This document shows, one piece after another, positions 27,634-35,261 of a DNA stretch of 64,000 nt; positions within the stretch are counted from its first letter, which is position 1; each line of letters starts with the position of its first letter. Source of the DNA: UBA7328 sp965247965. GTDB lineage: Bacteria; Bacteroidota; Bacteroidia; Chitinophagales; Saprospiraceae. Under the pieces are notes generated by a model that had not been told where the DNA came from, made no database searches, and saw only the letters and a list, made by a program, of their open reading frames with translations. The stretch is from the NCBI GenBank assembly GCA_965247965.1, contig OZ252053.1, forward strand, positions 1,240,001 to 1,304,000, given 5' to 3'. A program made the translations under genes and the position numbers.

Positions 27634-27734
27634 ACGACTGACAGGTCTGCCTGAAGCTCAGGTGTTCGCATGGAATGTAGATCGGGAAAACCGTGATTTG
27701 GGGCTGATAAATTCATGAGAGACCTGTCAGTCGT
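27634..27734. repeat. 101-bp element with 15-bp inverted ends, copy 2
   Basis: Identical to copy 1 by eye. It begins 2 bp after the collar gene stop and ends 48 bp before the ATG at 27783. It is part of the long direct repeat, so it is not independent evidence of movement. Confidence 0.9.
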
Positions 27735-27782
27735 TCACAACAGCCCCACTTTTTATAATTAAAAATAAAAAAATTCATAAAA

Positions 27783-28985
27783 ATGAAAACTACAATAAGA
27801 GCAACTCACATCACCCTCTCTTTCCTTTTTTGTCTTTCAATGTCCGCCCAAATCGACGTAATCGACGGCGGCAAAGTAGGTATAGGGACAGAGACGCCAA
27901 CCTACAAACTGGACGTAATAGGTTCGATCAATTTTACAGATTCCATTTATCAGAATGGAACACCATTTAGCCTGGGATCTTCCACCTCGTGGGAGGAAGA
28001 AAACGGAATTGTTAGCTACGAAGGGAAAGTTGGCATAGGTACCGATAATCCCCACGCAGCATTGGACATTACCTCGACAAATGCCGGTTTTTTGCCACCG
28101 CGAATGACTTCACAGCAGATAGAACAAATTCAGAATACAATAGAGGGAATGCTTATTTATAATACGGAAGATAGGTGCATCTCCCTTTATAATGGCGAAG
28201 AATGGGGGTGCCTGGACTTTAGGAAATCTTGTCCCGGTTGGAATAATAATCTTATAGGTACTCCTTGTGACGATGGTGATGACACTACCGTAAATGACCT
28301 GTATACCGATTGCGAAATTTGTGCGGGAGAGTTTTTGGATGACGATGGCGACGGAGTAGCTAATCACCTCGACGAATGTCCCGATATGGACAACAATGTG
28401 ACCGGCACTATTTGTACGCCAGCTTCATCATGTTTGGCAATTCTGAATGCAGGAGATTCAAATGGTGATGGAATTTACTGGCTCGATACGGACGGTGATG
28501 GAGGTGAGGACCAATTTGAATGCTACTGCGATATGACGACTGACGCAGGGGGTTGGACTCTTGTTAGAAATTCCTTTGGCTCCGCAATACCGACCAGTGG
28601 TTATCCGGAAAATTTAGAAACAAAAAAGTTTATCATTGGGGCAAGTATGATTCCTGGAGTGACCGAATACAGGATGGAGCTTGTTGGTATTAATGGCGCC
28701 GTTTCGGACCACAAAACTTCAAATTCTAATGTTATTGCAGCTTTATATTCTGGGAATGGTTATGACGATCGTTCCAGAACGGTTGCTTGGACTACGATTC
28801 AAGGAACTAGTATTGCCACACGTGTGGTAAATCAACATTCCCCAGTTGTACTAAGAACTACACCATATTATAGTACTGATATTTGGTTTTACACAGACTC
28901 TGCTGCACCGAATCCTTATTGCAACATAAATAATTGTTCTCTGACCGGATCAGCACTAGAGCGAATGTCCGGATGGGTTCGATAA
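27783..28985 (+). CDS. Secreted head-module protein with fibrinogen-like C-terminal domain
   Basis: 400 residues. Signal peptide and head module as in 17297, then GTDNPHAALDITSTNAGF, LPPRMTSQQIEQ, YNGEEWGCLDF, a Cys/Asp linker (LDDDGDGVANHLDECPDMD) and a fibrinogen-like domain (CLAILNAGDSNGDGIYWLDT, CYCDMTTDAGGWTLVRN, ending RMSGWVR). This end is related to that of the 18782 gene, while the N-terminus is nearly that of the LamG gene at 17297: a mosaic formed by exchange at the linker. No sorting domain, so attachment to the cell is not explained. Confidence 0.85.
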   Translation: MKTTIRATHITLSFLFCLSMSAQIDVIDGGKVGIGTETPTYKLDVIGSINFTDSIYQNGTPFSLGSSTSWEEENGIVSYEGKVGIGTDNPHAALDITSTNAGFLPPRMTSQQIEQIQNTIEGMLIYNTEDRCISLYNGEEWGCLDFRKSCPGWNNNLIGTPCDDGDDTTVNDLYTDCEICAGEFLDDDGDGVANHLDECPDMDNNVTGTICTPASSCLAILNAGDSNGDGIYWLDTDGDGGEDQFECYCDMTTDAGGWTLVRNSFGSAIPTSGYPENLETKKFIIGASMIPGVTEYRMELVGINGAVSDHKTSNSNVIAALYSGNGYDDRSRTVAWTTIQGTSIATRVVNQHSPVVLRTTPYYSTDIWFYTDSAAPNPYCNINNCSLTGSALERMSGWVR

Positions 28986-29013
28986 ACAAATAAAAAGTAA
29001 ATGGTCAGCTTAG

Positions 29014-29186
29014 TTGAATCGATTTTTCAGTACATACAAGACCTGGCAAGGAAAATTTTATGTACCTGAAAATGGTATCTATAATGTATCGCCTGATTCA
29101 GATAGTGTCAATGAAATCTTATTACTGATGCGGGCCTGCTGACGGTGGTGGATGCAATTAATAACGCAAAAATGTCGCACCAGTAA
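29014..29186 (+). pseudogene. Decayed 3' end of an array gene
   Basis: Frame 1 from 29014 reads FFSTYKTWQGKFYVPENGIY and NVSPDSDSVNEIL, then frame 3 continues TDAGLLTVVDAINNAKMSHQ to a stop at 29184. There is no start and one frameshift near 29124. The KMSHQ end recalls the IRMSH end of the 29254 gene, so this is probably the remains of a displaced C-terminal domain. Confidence 0.5.
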
Positions 29187-29253
29187 TATCAAAAGCGAAG
29201 GACTTACAATCCTTTATACTGTCCCTCATTATTAAAAACTGTTAAAGCACAGA

Positions 29254-30909
29254 ATGATGAAAACGAAAAGACAATCAATCATAACAGCATTAACCTGCCT
29301 AATCACTTTATCGCTCTCAGCCCAAATTGATGTAGTTGAGGGAGGCAATGTAGGTGTCGGAACCACAACACCAACACATAAACTCGATGTCGTGGGTTCG
29401 ATCAATTTCACCGATTCCTTATACCAAAACGGTGCGCCTTTGGATATTGGAGGTTCACCATTTTGGAGCGGCAGCGATACGATGATCGGATATGAAGGCA
29501 AAGTGGGCATTGGTACACAAACTCCTCGAGCCGCTTTGGAAGTAAACTCCACCACCGGAGGGTTGCTACCTCCCCAACTTACCTCTGAACAAAAGGAGAA
29601 TATTCAAACTCCAATTTCAGGTACTATCATTTTTGATAGTGACAGAAACTGCTTATCCATATACACCGGTAGTGAATGGGGATGCTTGAAAATGGAGCTC
29701 GACAGTGAGAACGAGGATGGAAGTGCAGAAGAAGGTGTATGCGAAGGCAACTATAGCCACGTGAGTCTATTGCTTCACGGAGATGGTGATTTGACCGATG
29801 CAAGCAATAATAACCTTACTGTTACAGCAAGTGGTAATGCAGGTTCTTGTGCCACCCAAAGCAAGTTTGGAGGAAGCTCGCTTTGCTTTGATGGAAGTGG
29901 AGATTATCTATCGATTTCGAACACCGAATACAATGATGAGTTTGACTTCGAAACCGGTGATTTTACGGTCGAGTTTTGGGTATATTTTAATGACTTTGGG
30001 TCTACTCATTACGGATTGGTAGGGGAAGGTTTGGGAATCGATGGTACAGGCCCAGACAAGGCTGGTTGGATGATTTGGTATGATACAGGGACCGATGATT
30101 TGACATTTGGAACATACGAAGGCGTAACTGTTGTGACAAGGTCATTTGATTGGAATCCATCAGCAACAACATGGTATCATGCCGCGGTAACAAGAACAGG
30201 AAATGACCTGAAGGCATTCGTAGACGGTGCGCAGATAGGTTCTACGGCTGATGTGACAGGGATAGCTTTCGATTATGAACATAATCAGGTGAATCTTGGC
30301 CTATTCCACTGCTGTTCGGGAGCGATAAGGTATTTAGACGGCTATTTGGATGATGTACGTGTGACCAAGGGTGCCTCACGTTACACATCTAATTTTACTG
30401 TACCTAGTGAGGCTTTTGGAGACAGAGCTTGTCCGTGCCCTTGCGACATAGATTTTTCTGATTTAGTAGGTATGACACCTACAGGTAATAATATACAAAA
30501 GACAAGTGCAAATGCGTGGGGCAACGGTGGATTTGCCTCCACTAATACTATTCCTGCAAATACTGATGGATGGGTGGAATGGGAGATTAACGGAACCGCC
30601 GATGCGTACTTCTTAGGCCTTTCATCTGTCAATGCCGACGCTAACTACACTACTATTGAGTTTGCAGTTTATGTCCACAACACCAGCACCCTTGGAGCTT
30701 ATGATGCCGGGGTTGATCACCCAGTTGGTACGACTGGATATGCCAGTGGTGATTTAATCAGAGTAGAAAGAATAGGAGCAACGGTTTATTACAAAAAAAA
30801 TGGAACAACATTTCACACATCAACGACGACATCAACCACTCAATTAATAGCTGATGCCTCCTTTCATTATCAAAACCAACAAGCCATGAATATCAGAATG
30901 TCGCATTGA
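29254..30909 (+). CDS. Secreted head-module protein with LamG plus a second beta-sandwich domain
   Basis: 551 residues. Signal peptide (LTCLITLSLSAQ), head module (NVGVGTTTPTHKLDV), GKVGIGTQTPRAALEVNS, LLPPQLTSEQ, YTGSEWGCLKM. A LamG-like domain spans residues ~165-390 (HVSLLLHGDGDLTDASNN, CFDGSGDYLSI, DFTVEFWVYF, WYHAAVTRTGNDLKAFVDG, YLDGYLDDVRVTKGA). After a CPCPC linker comes a ~150-residue domain (DFSDLVGMTPTGNNIQK, GWVEWEINGTADAYFLGLS, VERIGATVYYKKNGTTFH) of SPRY-like sandwich type (inference). It is the last intact member of the array and carries two putative ligand-binding domains. Confidence 0.8.
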   Translation: MMKTKRQSIITALTCLITLSLSAQIDVVEGGNVGVGTTTPTHKLDVVGSINFTDSLYQNGAPLDIGGSPFWSGSDTMIGYEGKVGIGTQTPRAALEVNSTTGGLLPPQLTSEQKENIQTPISGTIIFDSDRNCLSIYTGSEWGCLKMELDSENEDGSAEEGVCEGNYSHVSLLLHGDGDLTDASNNNLTVTASGNAGSCATQSKFGGSSLCFDGSGDYLSISNTEYNDEFDFETGDFTVEFWVYFNDFGSTHYGLVGEGLGIDGTGPDKAGWMIWYDTGTDDLTFGTYEGVTVVTRSFDWNPSATTWYHAAVTRTGNDLKAFVDGAQIGSTADVTGIAFDYEHNQVNLGLFHCCSGAIRYLDGYLDDVRVTKGASRYTSNFTVPSEAFGDRACPCPCDIDFSDLVGMTPTGNNIQKTSANAWGNGGFASTNTIPANTDGWVEWEINGTADAYFLGLSSVNADANYTTIEFAVYVHNTSTLGAYDAGVDHPVGTTGYASGDLIRVERIGATVYYKKNGTTFHTSTTTSTTQLIADASFHYQNQQAMNIRMSH

Positions 30910-31026
30910 TGTTATGCCTTAAATAGTGTCGTGTTAGACGTAAAAATGTCACGGGAATAATACTGACTGTAAATTCACAGCTACCCAAACCAAAAATTGG
31001 CATAATCAAAAACCACTAAAATGCAA

Positions 31027-31108
31027 ATGATGAAAAAAAAAGACAATCAATTTTCTCGATAATAATCGGCCCAATTGTTCTTTCCCTTTCCGCCGAAATC
31101 CGCATTTT
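31027..31108 (+). pseudogene. Truncated head-module gene start with an A-run deletion
   Basis: ATGATG followed by nine A and GACAATCAA, versus a 10-base stretch in the 29254 gene start. Restoring one base gives a KRQSIFSIIIGPIVLSLSAE signal peptide. The remnant stops at the left end of the 31109 element. The 30910-31020 stretch before it has no gene. Confidence 0.7.
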
Positions 31109-31210
31109 ACGACTGACAGGTCTGTGTCGAATTCAGGTATCATAAAAGGGATGTTTCCCAATGAATCCGAACTTTTTGGCTCAAAAATTTGTGAAAGACC
31201 TGTCAGTCGT
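31109..31210. repeat. 102-bp element with 15-bp inverted ends, copy 3 (diverged interior)
   Basis: The same 15-bp ends as at 17148 (31109-31123 and 31196-31210), but the inner sequence is largely different. It ends 50 bp before the next array ATG (31261), against 48 bp in the other copies. Conserved ends, length and placement with a changed interior suggest selection on structure or position. Confidence 0.88.
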
Positions 31211-31260
31211 TCGCAGATGAAAATTCCCCCTTTTCAACAATTGAACAAATTCATAAAAAG

Positions 31261-31332
31261 ATGAAAACAAAAACAATATCAATCTATACCATCATCCTTC
31301 CCTTGATCACCCTTTCCTTATCCGCCCAATAA
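31261..31332 (+). pseudogene. Orphan signal peptide of the head-module family
   Basis: ATG followed by a 23-residue signal peptide (ISIYTIILPLITLSLSAQ) and then TAA at exactly the place where IDV of the mature protein should begin. An A-rich leader (ATTCATAAAAAG) like those of intact members precedes it. This is either a truncated array gene or an acceptor site that has lost its cassette. Confidence 0.75.
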
Positions 31333-31399
31333 CAGAGGCAAATTTCCTGGCCGTCATGCCCCATAATCATAATTCTTTAGCAAATGTTTCAAATGATTC

Positions 31400-31436
31400 T
31401 TGTTTTTATTAAGAAAATATTATATTTGTTCTTAAT
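31400..31436 (+). promoter_or_regulatory. Bacteroidota-type promoter with an overlapping palindrome
   Basis: TTG at 31400-31402, an 18-nt spacer, and TATATTTG at 31421-31428, fitting the TTG / TAnnTTTG consensus of this phylum. The -7 box is bracketed by ATTAAGAA (31408-31415) and its inverse TTCTTAAT (31429-31436), which looks like an operator. Only a decayed gene lies downstream. Confidence 0.5.
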
Positions 31437-31490
31437 ATATCGGATCCGATATGCGGAGGATAGGAAATTACGGTCCTCCCGTACGTCGAT

Positions 31491-31625
31491 TCCGGTTCCA
31501 TAGAGGGGCCATCATTGGGCTCGTATACCTACGAGTGGACCAATGGATCACACGACTCGAGCCTTACCCATACCTTTCCAACCATATTCGCTCGAAAAGC
31601 TCTTTCCCTATTCATAAGAGTGTGA
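31491..31625 (+). pseudogene. Adhesin-type domain remnant
   Basis: Reads SGSIEGPSLGSYTYEWTNGS, then HDSSLTHTFPTIFARKA, and stops at 31623. SYTYEWTNGS followed by a THTF strand resembles PKD/SprB-type modules of T9SS adhesins. No start or signal peptide in frame. Sequence 31333-31399 holds nothing recognisable. Confidence 0.45.
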
Positions 31626-31678
31626 TACGTTACTGTGTGATGGGGGAGCCACTTTTCTATCGGTAAGTCGCCGCTACC

Positions 31679-33232
31679 CTACCTCACCGAAAGACAAATA
31701 AATGGACAAATCATCTCCTCTAAAGAAATACCTCCATGTTGGAAAGTATCACGGTACAGATTATTGTAGTAATTGTAATTATTGGGATATAGGAAATATT
31801 TGTCTTCTTTGGCAAAGATAAATGCCGAACTCACATTGGGAGACGGCAGGCCAATTTCTATTGGTTTCCTGATCTCGAATACGTCATTTCGCTTGTACTT
31901 AAGCATACGACCTAATTTGTAGCGCAAATTTGCTGTGGTCTCTTTGTCCCCTACTACTTTTGACGGATTCTGTACGCGTATAGTGCCGTGATCTGTGGTG
32001 ATGAACACCTTCCCGCCCTTTTCGGCGATCTGCTGCAAAGCCGACCACAAAGGCGAATTTTTGAACCACGAAAGCGTCAATGATCGGTAAGCCGTCTCGT
32101 TAGCTGCTAGTTCTTTTAATACTTCCATTTCGGTACGGGCATGGGAGAGCATATCTATGAAATTGTAGACGATTACAGTGAGTTCGTTATTGAAATAATT
32201 ATTCACATTATCGTTCATAATTTTGGCTCCATGGGTGTTATAGACTTTCATATATTCAAACTTGACAGAATCCCGGAACACTCTCGATAGCTGTTTTTTC
32301 ATCAGTTCGGACTCAAATTGATTTTTACCGCCTTCTTCATTATCATTTCTCCAGTATTCGGGATAGTGTTTTTCGATGTCTGCAGGAAGCATGCCCGCAA
32401 AAATCGAATTGCGACTGTATTGGGTGGCCGTAGGCAGGATGCTGTAAAACGATTTTTCGCTTTCCACTCTAAATTCCTGCACGATGACCGGCTCCAGGAT
32501 CTTCCATTGATCGTATCTCAGATTATCCAGAACAATAAGGAAATTCGGAGCCTTATCGTCCAATTCATCGAATAGATATTCTTTGAGCAGGTTGTGAGAC
32601 ATGACCGGGCCATTGCTCCCATTGATCCACGACTCATAATTTTTTATTACAAATTTTGAAAACTCGGCATTCGCTTCCTCCTTTTGCATATTGAGGATGT
32701 CTTTCATATTCTCTGCATTCGAGCTGTCGAGTTTGATTTCCCAATTTATGATATTGATGTAAGCGTCTACCCATTCGCGATGATCGAGGCCGCCGCTTAT
32801 GGTCATCGATATTTTTTGGAATTCCTGTTGGTAATCCGTCATTGTTTTAGCGCTTACCAGCCTGTCGTTGTCGATCAGTTTTTTTAGCGTAAGCAGGATT
32901 TGATTGGGATTTACAGGTTTGATGAGGTAGTCGTCGATCTGAGAGCCGATGGCTTCTTCCATTAAGTTCTCCGCTTCATTTTTAGTGATCATCACGACCG
33001 GCACATTTGCATTTATCGATTTTATCTGTGTCAGTGTTTCCAGTCCTGAGATGCCTGGCATGGACTCATCAAGAAAGACCACATCGATATCGTTTTGTTC
33101 GCGAAATGTATCTATGGCATCGTGGCCATTGGCTACAGTTTCTACCGCATAACCTTTCTTTTCCAGAAAAAATAGCTGGGGTTTTAGCATTTCGATTTCA
33201 TCGTCCGCCCAAAGGATTTTGATTTGGCTCAT
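31679..33232 (-). CDS. porX: PorX, response regulator with PglZ-type domain controlling T9SS
   Basis: 517 residues. N-terminal receiver domain with phospho-acceptor Asp55 (VVFLDESMPG), the acidic pocket (WADDEIEM) and the conserved Lys in YLIKPVNP. The C-terminal half is an alkaline-phosphatase-like PglZ domain (NFLIVLDNLRYDQW, SILPTATQYSRNSIF, VFITTDHGTIRVQNP). This architecture and length are those of PorX, which pairs with a PorY kinase and an ECF sigma factor to control T9SS genes in Porphyromonas (established). No kinase gene is adjacent. It lies next to a large group of T9SS cargo and near-cargo genes, on the opposite strand. Confidence 0.93.
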   Translation of the reverse strand: MSQIKILWADDEIEMLKPQLFFLEKKGYAVETVANGHDAIDTFREQNDIDVVFLDESMPGISGLETLTQIKSINANVPVVMITKNEAENLMEEAIGSQIDDYLIKPVNPNQILLTLKKLIDNDRLVSAKTMTDYQQEFQKISMTISGGLDHREWVDAYINIINWEIKLDSSNAENMKDILNMQKEEANAEFSKFVIKNYESWINGSNGPVMSHNLLKEYLFDELDDKAPNFLIVLDNLRYDQWKILEPVIVQEFRVESEKSFYSILPTATQYSRNSIFAGMLPADIEKHYPEYWRNDNEEGGKNQFESELMKKQLSRVFRDSVKFEYMKVYNTHGAKIMNDNVNNYFNNELTVIVYNFIDMLSHARTEMEVLKELAANETAYRSLTLSWFKNSPLWSALQQIAEKGGKVFITTDHGTIRVQNPSKVVGDKETTANLRYKLGRMLKYKRNDVFEIRKPIEIGLPSPNVSSAFIFAKEDKYFLYPNNYNYYNNLYRDTFQHGGISLEEMICPFICLSVR

Positions 33233-33817
33233 GGATAAAATTATTGATTATTAATTATGAATTACTCTGTCCCCCGTGGCCTTCCCGGCATCCGAAGCCT
33301 CGGCGTAGGATGTGGCGAAGGAGTATTAGGCACTTAATAAATAAATGTTGCAAAGCCACGAGTTACCGGAGCGACATCTCCCTATTTCTGCTTTGAAAAA
33401 CGGTCAACCTTTTTTCGGCACGGACGGACGAACACCGGCAGCCCGCAACTGCAACCCGTTTTCCAACGCTCCACTGCGATTAAATAGTATCGCCGCCAGT
33501 CACTCAATCGATGAAAACATTAATGAATTTTTTTTAATAAGGTTAGATAAATTCAAAATAAAAATGTTACCTTTTGAGTTCAAAACGTCAGAAAATACAG
33601 AAACCCCTTGGTGTTAGTAATGATGAAAGCGCATATTTGATGAGAGCAGGAGAGGAATTCGCTCCAACTTATCTCATCGGCGACGACATTGAAATACTCA
33701 CTATCAAAGGAAAGATAGCCCCTCTTTGTGCCACCGCTAAAGCTAAAGGCGGGGCGCGGTCAAGCTTCCTTGGTACTATTATTTGATACTATAAATATTA
33801 CAATCTAATATAGAGTG
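33233..33817. other. Gene-free stretch between porX and the insertion sequence
   Basis: Contains repeat-like CATCCGAAGCCTCGGCGTAG just upstream of porX, the porX leader, and a 70-codon open frame (33574-33786) whose product I do not recognise and do not call. The 7-bp target site TAGAGTG (33811-33817) is at its end. Confidence 0.5.
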
Positions 33818-35140
33818 TCATACTACTGGACATTGGGGTTAAAATAATACAATGTCTTGAAATAAAGTAGGTTATATATTATAATAAAGTGGAATATATC
33901 ATTATTGTTTGTAAAACAAACAATTAACAACAATGACAATTCCACTCGTAAGCGAAATAAAACCATTTTTCTCAGGTTTTGAAGAACATGTAATAAAAAA
34001 TTTTCTCACAACAGCCCAAGGTATATTATCAGCCAGGACGACGAATTTGAACATTGTAAAGGATAAGCTCCCTGGAATACTCGAAAACCAACAAAACACC
34101 AAACCTGATTCGAATTATAAGAGGTTGATCCGTTTTTTCAATATGGATGATGCTGACAAGCAGGCATTGATTGAAGCTATATTATGTTTTAGTTTTTATT
34201 TGTTGAGACTCAAAGCGAAGAACATCAAATATTTGGCACTAGATGGTACGAGCTGGGAGAATGGCAACAAGAATATTCACTTATTAACATTGAGTGTAGT
34301 GGTCAATGGAGTAAGTATTCCAATATGGTGGGAAGACTTAGACAAGAAGGGTATGAGTAATTTTAATGAAAGACGAAAGGTGATAGACAAAGCCTGTAAA
34401 TTATATAATCTGAAAGGTTTGATACTACTAGCAGATCGGGAGTACATCGGAGAAAGATGGTTTAAATATCTGGTAGACAAGGGGTTAGAGTTTGTAATTA
34501 GGTTAAAAAAGGGAATTTATAAAGGGTATGTGGACAACCAAAGGGGAAAGGATAAGACATTTTATAAACACCAACATCTTCGATACATTGGTATTGAACG
34601 TGAAGCATTGAAAAAACGGTATCAAATCTGTGGAGTGTCTAAACAAATTGAAATCCTTGGAAAAAAATTTTCTTTTGTGATTTTTAAAAACCCCAAAAGT
34701 TCAGCCAACGAACCTCTGTTTTATTTCATATCTACATTGAAAGACAAAAGAAAAATAGTAAAGCTTTACCCTATTCGTTGGACTATTGAAACTTGCTTCA
34801 AACACTTAAAATCAAATGGTTTCAATTTAGAAGCTCTTAATTTTAAAGACTCTGGAAAAATAGAATTGACAATGGGTATTGTAGTATTTATCTATGCCTT
34901 ATGTATTGAACAGGGTCTAACCCAACTCAAGCACAAAAAGAAGAGTGATTGGAAGAAATATAAAAACGGATCGATCAACTTAGTCGTTTCCAAATTTAAA
35001 AAAGGACTATCCTTTTTAGAAATCAAATTCAACAACCTTAGAAATTTCATATGCTTTCTTTCTCATTCCATTCGTTCTATCCCCAAACCCTCTTGGCTAT
35101 TCTTTGAACCACAATTTATAGCTCATGTCCAGTAGTATGA
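33818..35140 (+). mobile_element. Complete IS4-family-like insertion sequence (1323 bp)
   Basis: Exact 16-bp terminal inverted repeats: TCATACTACTGGACAT at 33818-33833 and its reverse complement at 35125-35140. The 7-bp sequence TAGAGTG directly flanks both ends (33811-33817 and 35141-35147) as a target duplication. One full-length transposase lies inside and its stop codon falls in the right repeat. The intact ends and duplication indicate a recent insertion. Confidence 0.95.
33933..35135 (+). CDS. IS4-family DDE transposase
   Basis: 400 residues from ATG 33933. DDE residues fit LALDGTSW (first Asp), LLADREYIGERWF (second Asp) and a YREK-like IRWTIETCFKHLKSNGF (Glu), the arrangement of IS4-type transposases. 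The order of motifs and the single uninterrupted frame fit an active enzyme. It ends within the right terminal repeat. It is not related to the toxins or the array around it. Confidence 0.93.
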   Translation: MTIPLVSEIKPFFSGFEEHVIKNFLTTAQGILSARTTNLNIVKDKLPGILENQQNTKPDSNYKRLIRFFNMDDADKQALIEAILCFSFYLLRLKAKNIKYLALDGTSWENGNKNIHLLTLSVVVNGVSIPIWWEDLDKKGMSNFNERRKVIDKACKLYNLKGLILLADREYIGERWFKYLVDKGLEFVIRLKKGIYKGYVDNQRGKDKTFYKHQHLRYIGIEREALKKRYQICGVSKQIEILGKKFSFVIFKNPKSSANEPLFYFISTLKDKRKIVKLYPIRWTIETCFKHLKSNGFNLEALNFKDSGKIELTMGIVVFIYALCIEQGLTQLKHKKKSDWKKYKNGSINLVVSKFKKGLSFLEIKFNNLRNFICFLSHSIRSIPKPSWLFFEPQFIAHVQ

Positions 35141-35190
35141 TAGAGTGTTAAGGATAGAGTCTTTAATACTCAAATAATACAAAAAAAAAA

Positions 35191-35198
35191 TACATTTG
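35191..35198 (+). promoter_or_regulatory. Putative -7 box for the repeat-rich peptidoglycan-binding protein
   Basis: TACATTTG matches TAnnTTTG, 63 bp before the ATG at 35262. A clear -33 TTG is not seen at the usual distance (TTTAAT near 35163 is the closest). The insertion sequence ends 50 bp upstream and so may have altered the upstream control region. Confidence 0.4.
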
Positions 35199-35261
35199 CA
35201 TCAAAGGAAAAAAGACATTATTAACAAATCATTTTCTCATTAAAATCATTTCCATAGGACT

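Larger units (their letters stand above)
26819..28216 (+). repeat. Long direct repeat, copy 2 (with 16333-17730)
   Basis: Second copy, 10486 nt downstream. The shared unit begins in the AT-rich leader (AATATAAAATATT) and ends within the second head-module gene. Beyond it, the C-terminal domains are unrelated. Confidence 0.9.

Noticed and set aside
16408..30909. Prophage or tail-like injection system
   Set aside because: Only collar and fibre-like domains are present, each with a Sec signal peptide. There are no sheath, tube, baseplate, portal or terminase genes.
17148..31210. Integron attC sites
   Set aside because: The ends lack the GTTRRRY/RYYYAAC core and I see no integrase in the window, so I kept only the neutral description of an inverted-end element.
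31451..31666. 71-codon open frame after the decayed array end
   Set aside because: The overlapping frame at 31491-31625 reads like an adhesin remnant, so this frame is a shadow.
33574..33786. 70-codon open frame upstream of the insertion sequence
   Set aside because: No leader, no recognisable motif, and it runs through repeat-like GCTAAAGCTAAAGGCGG sequence; not convincing as a gene.
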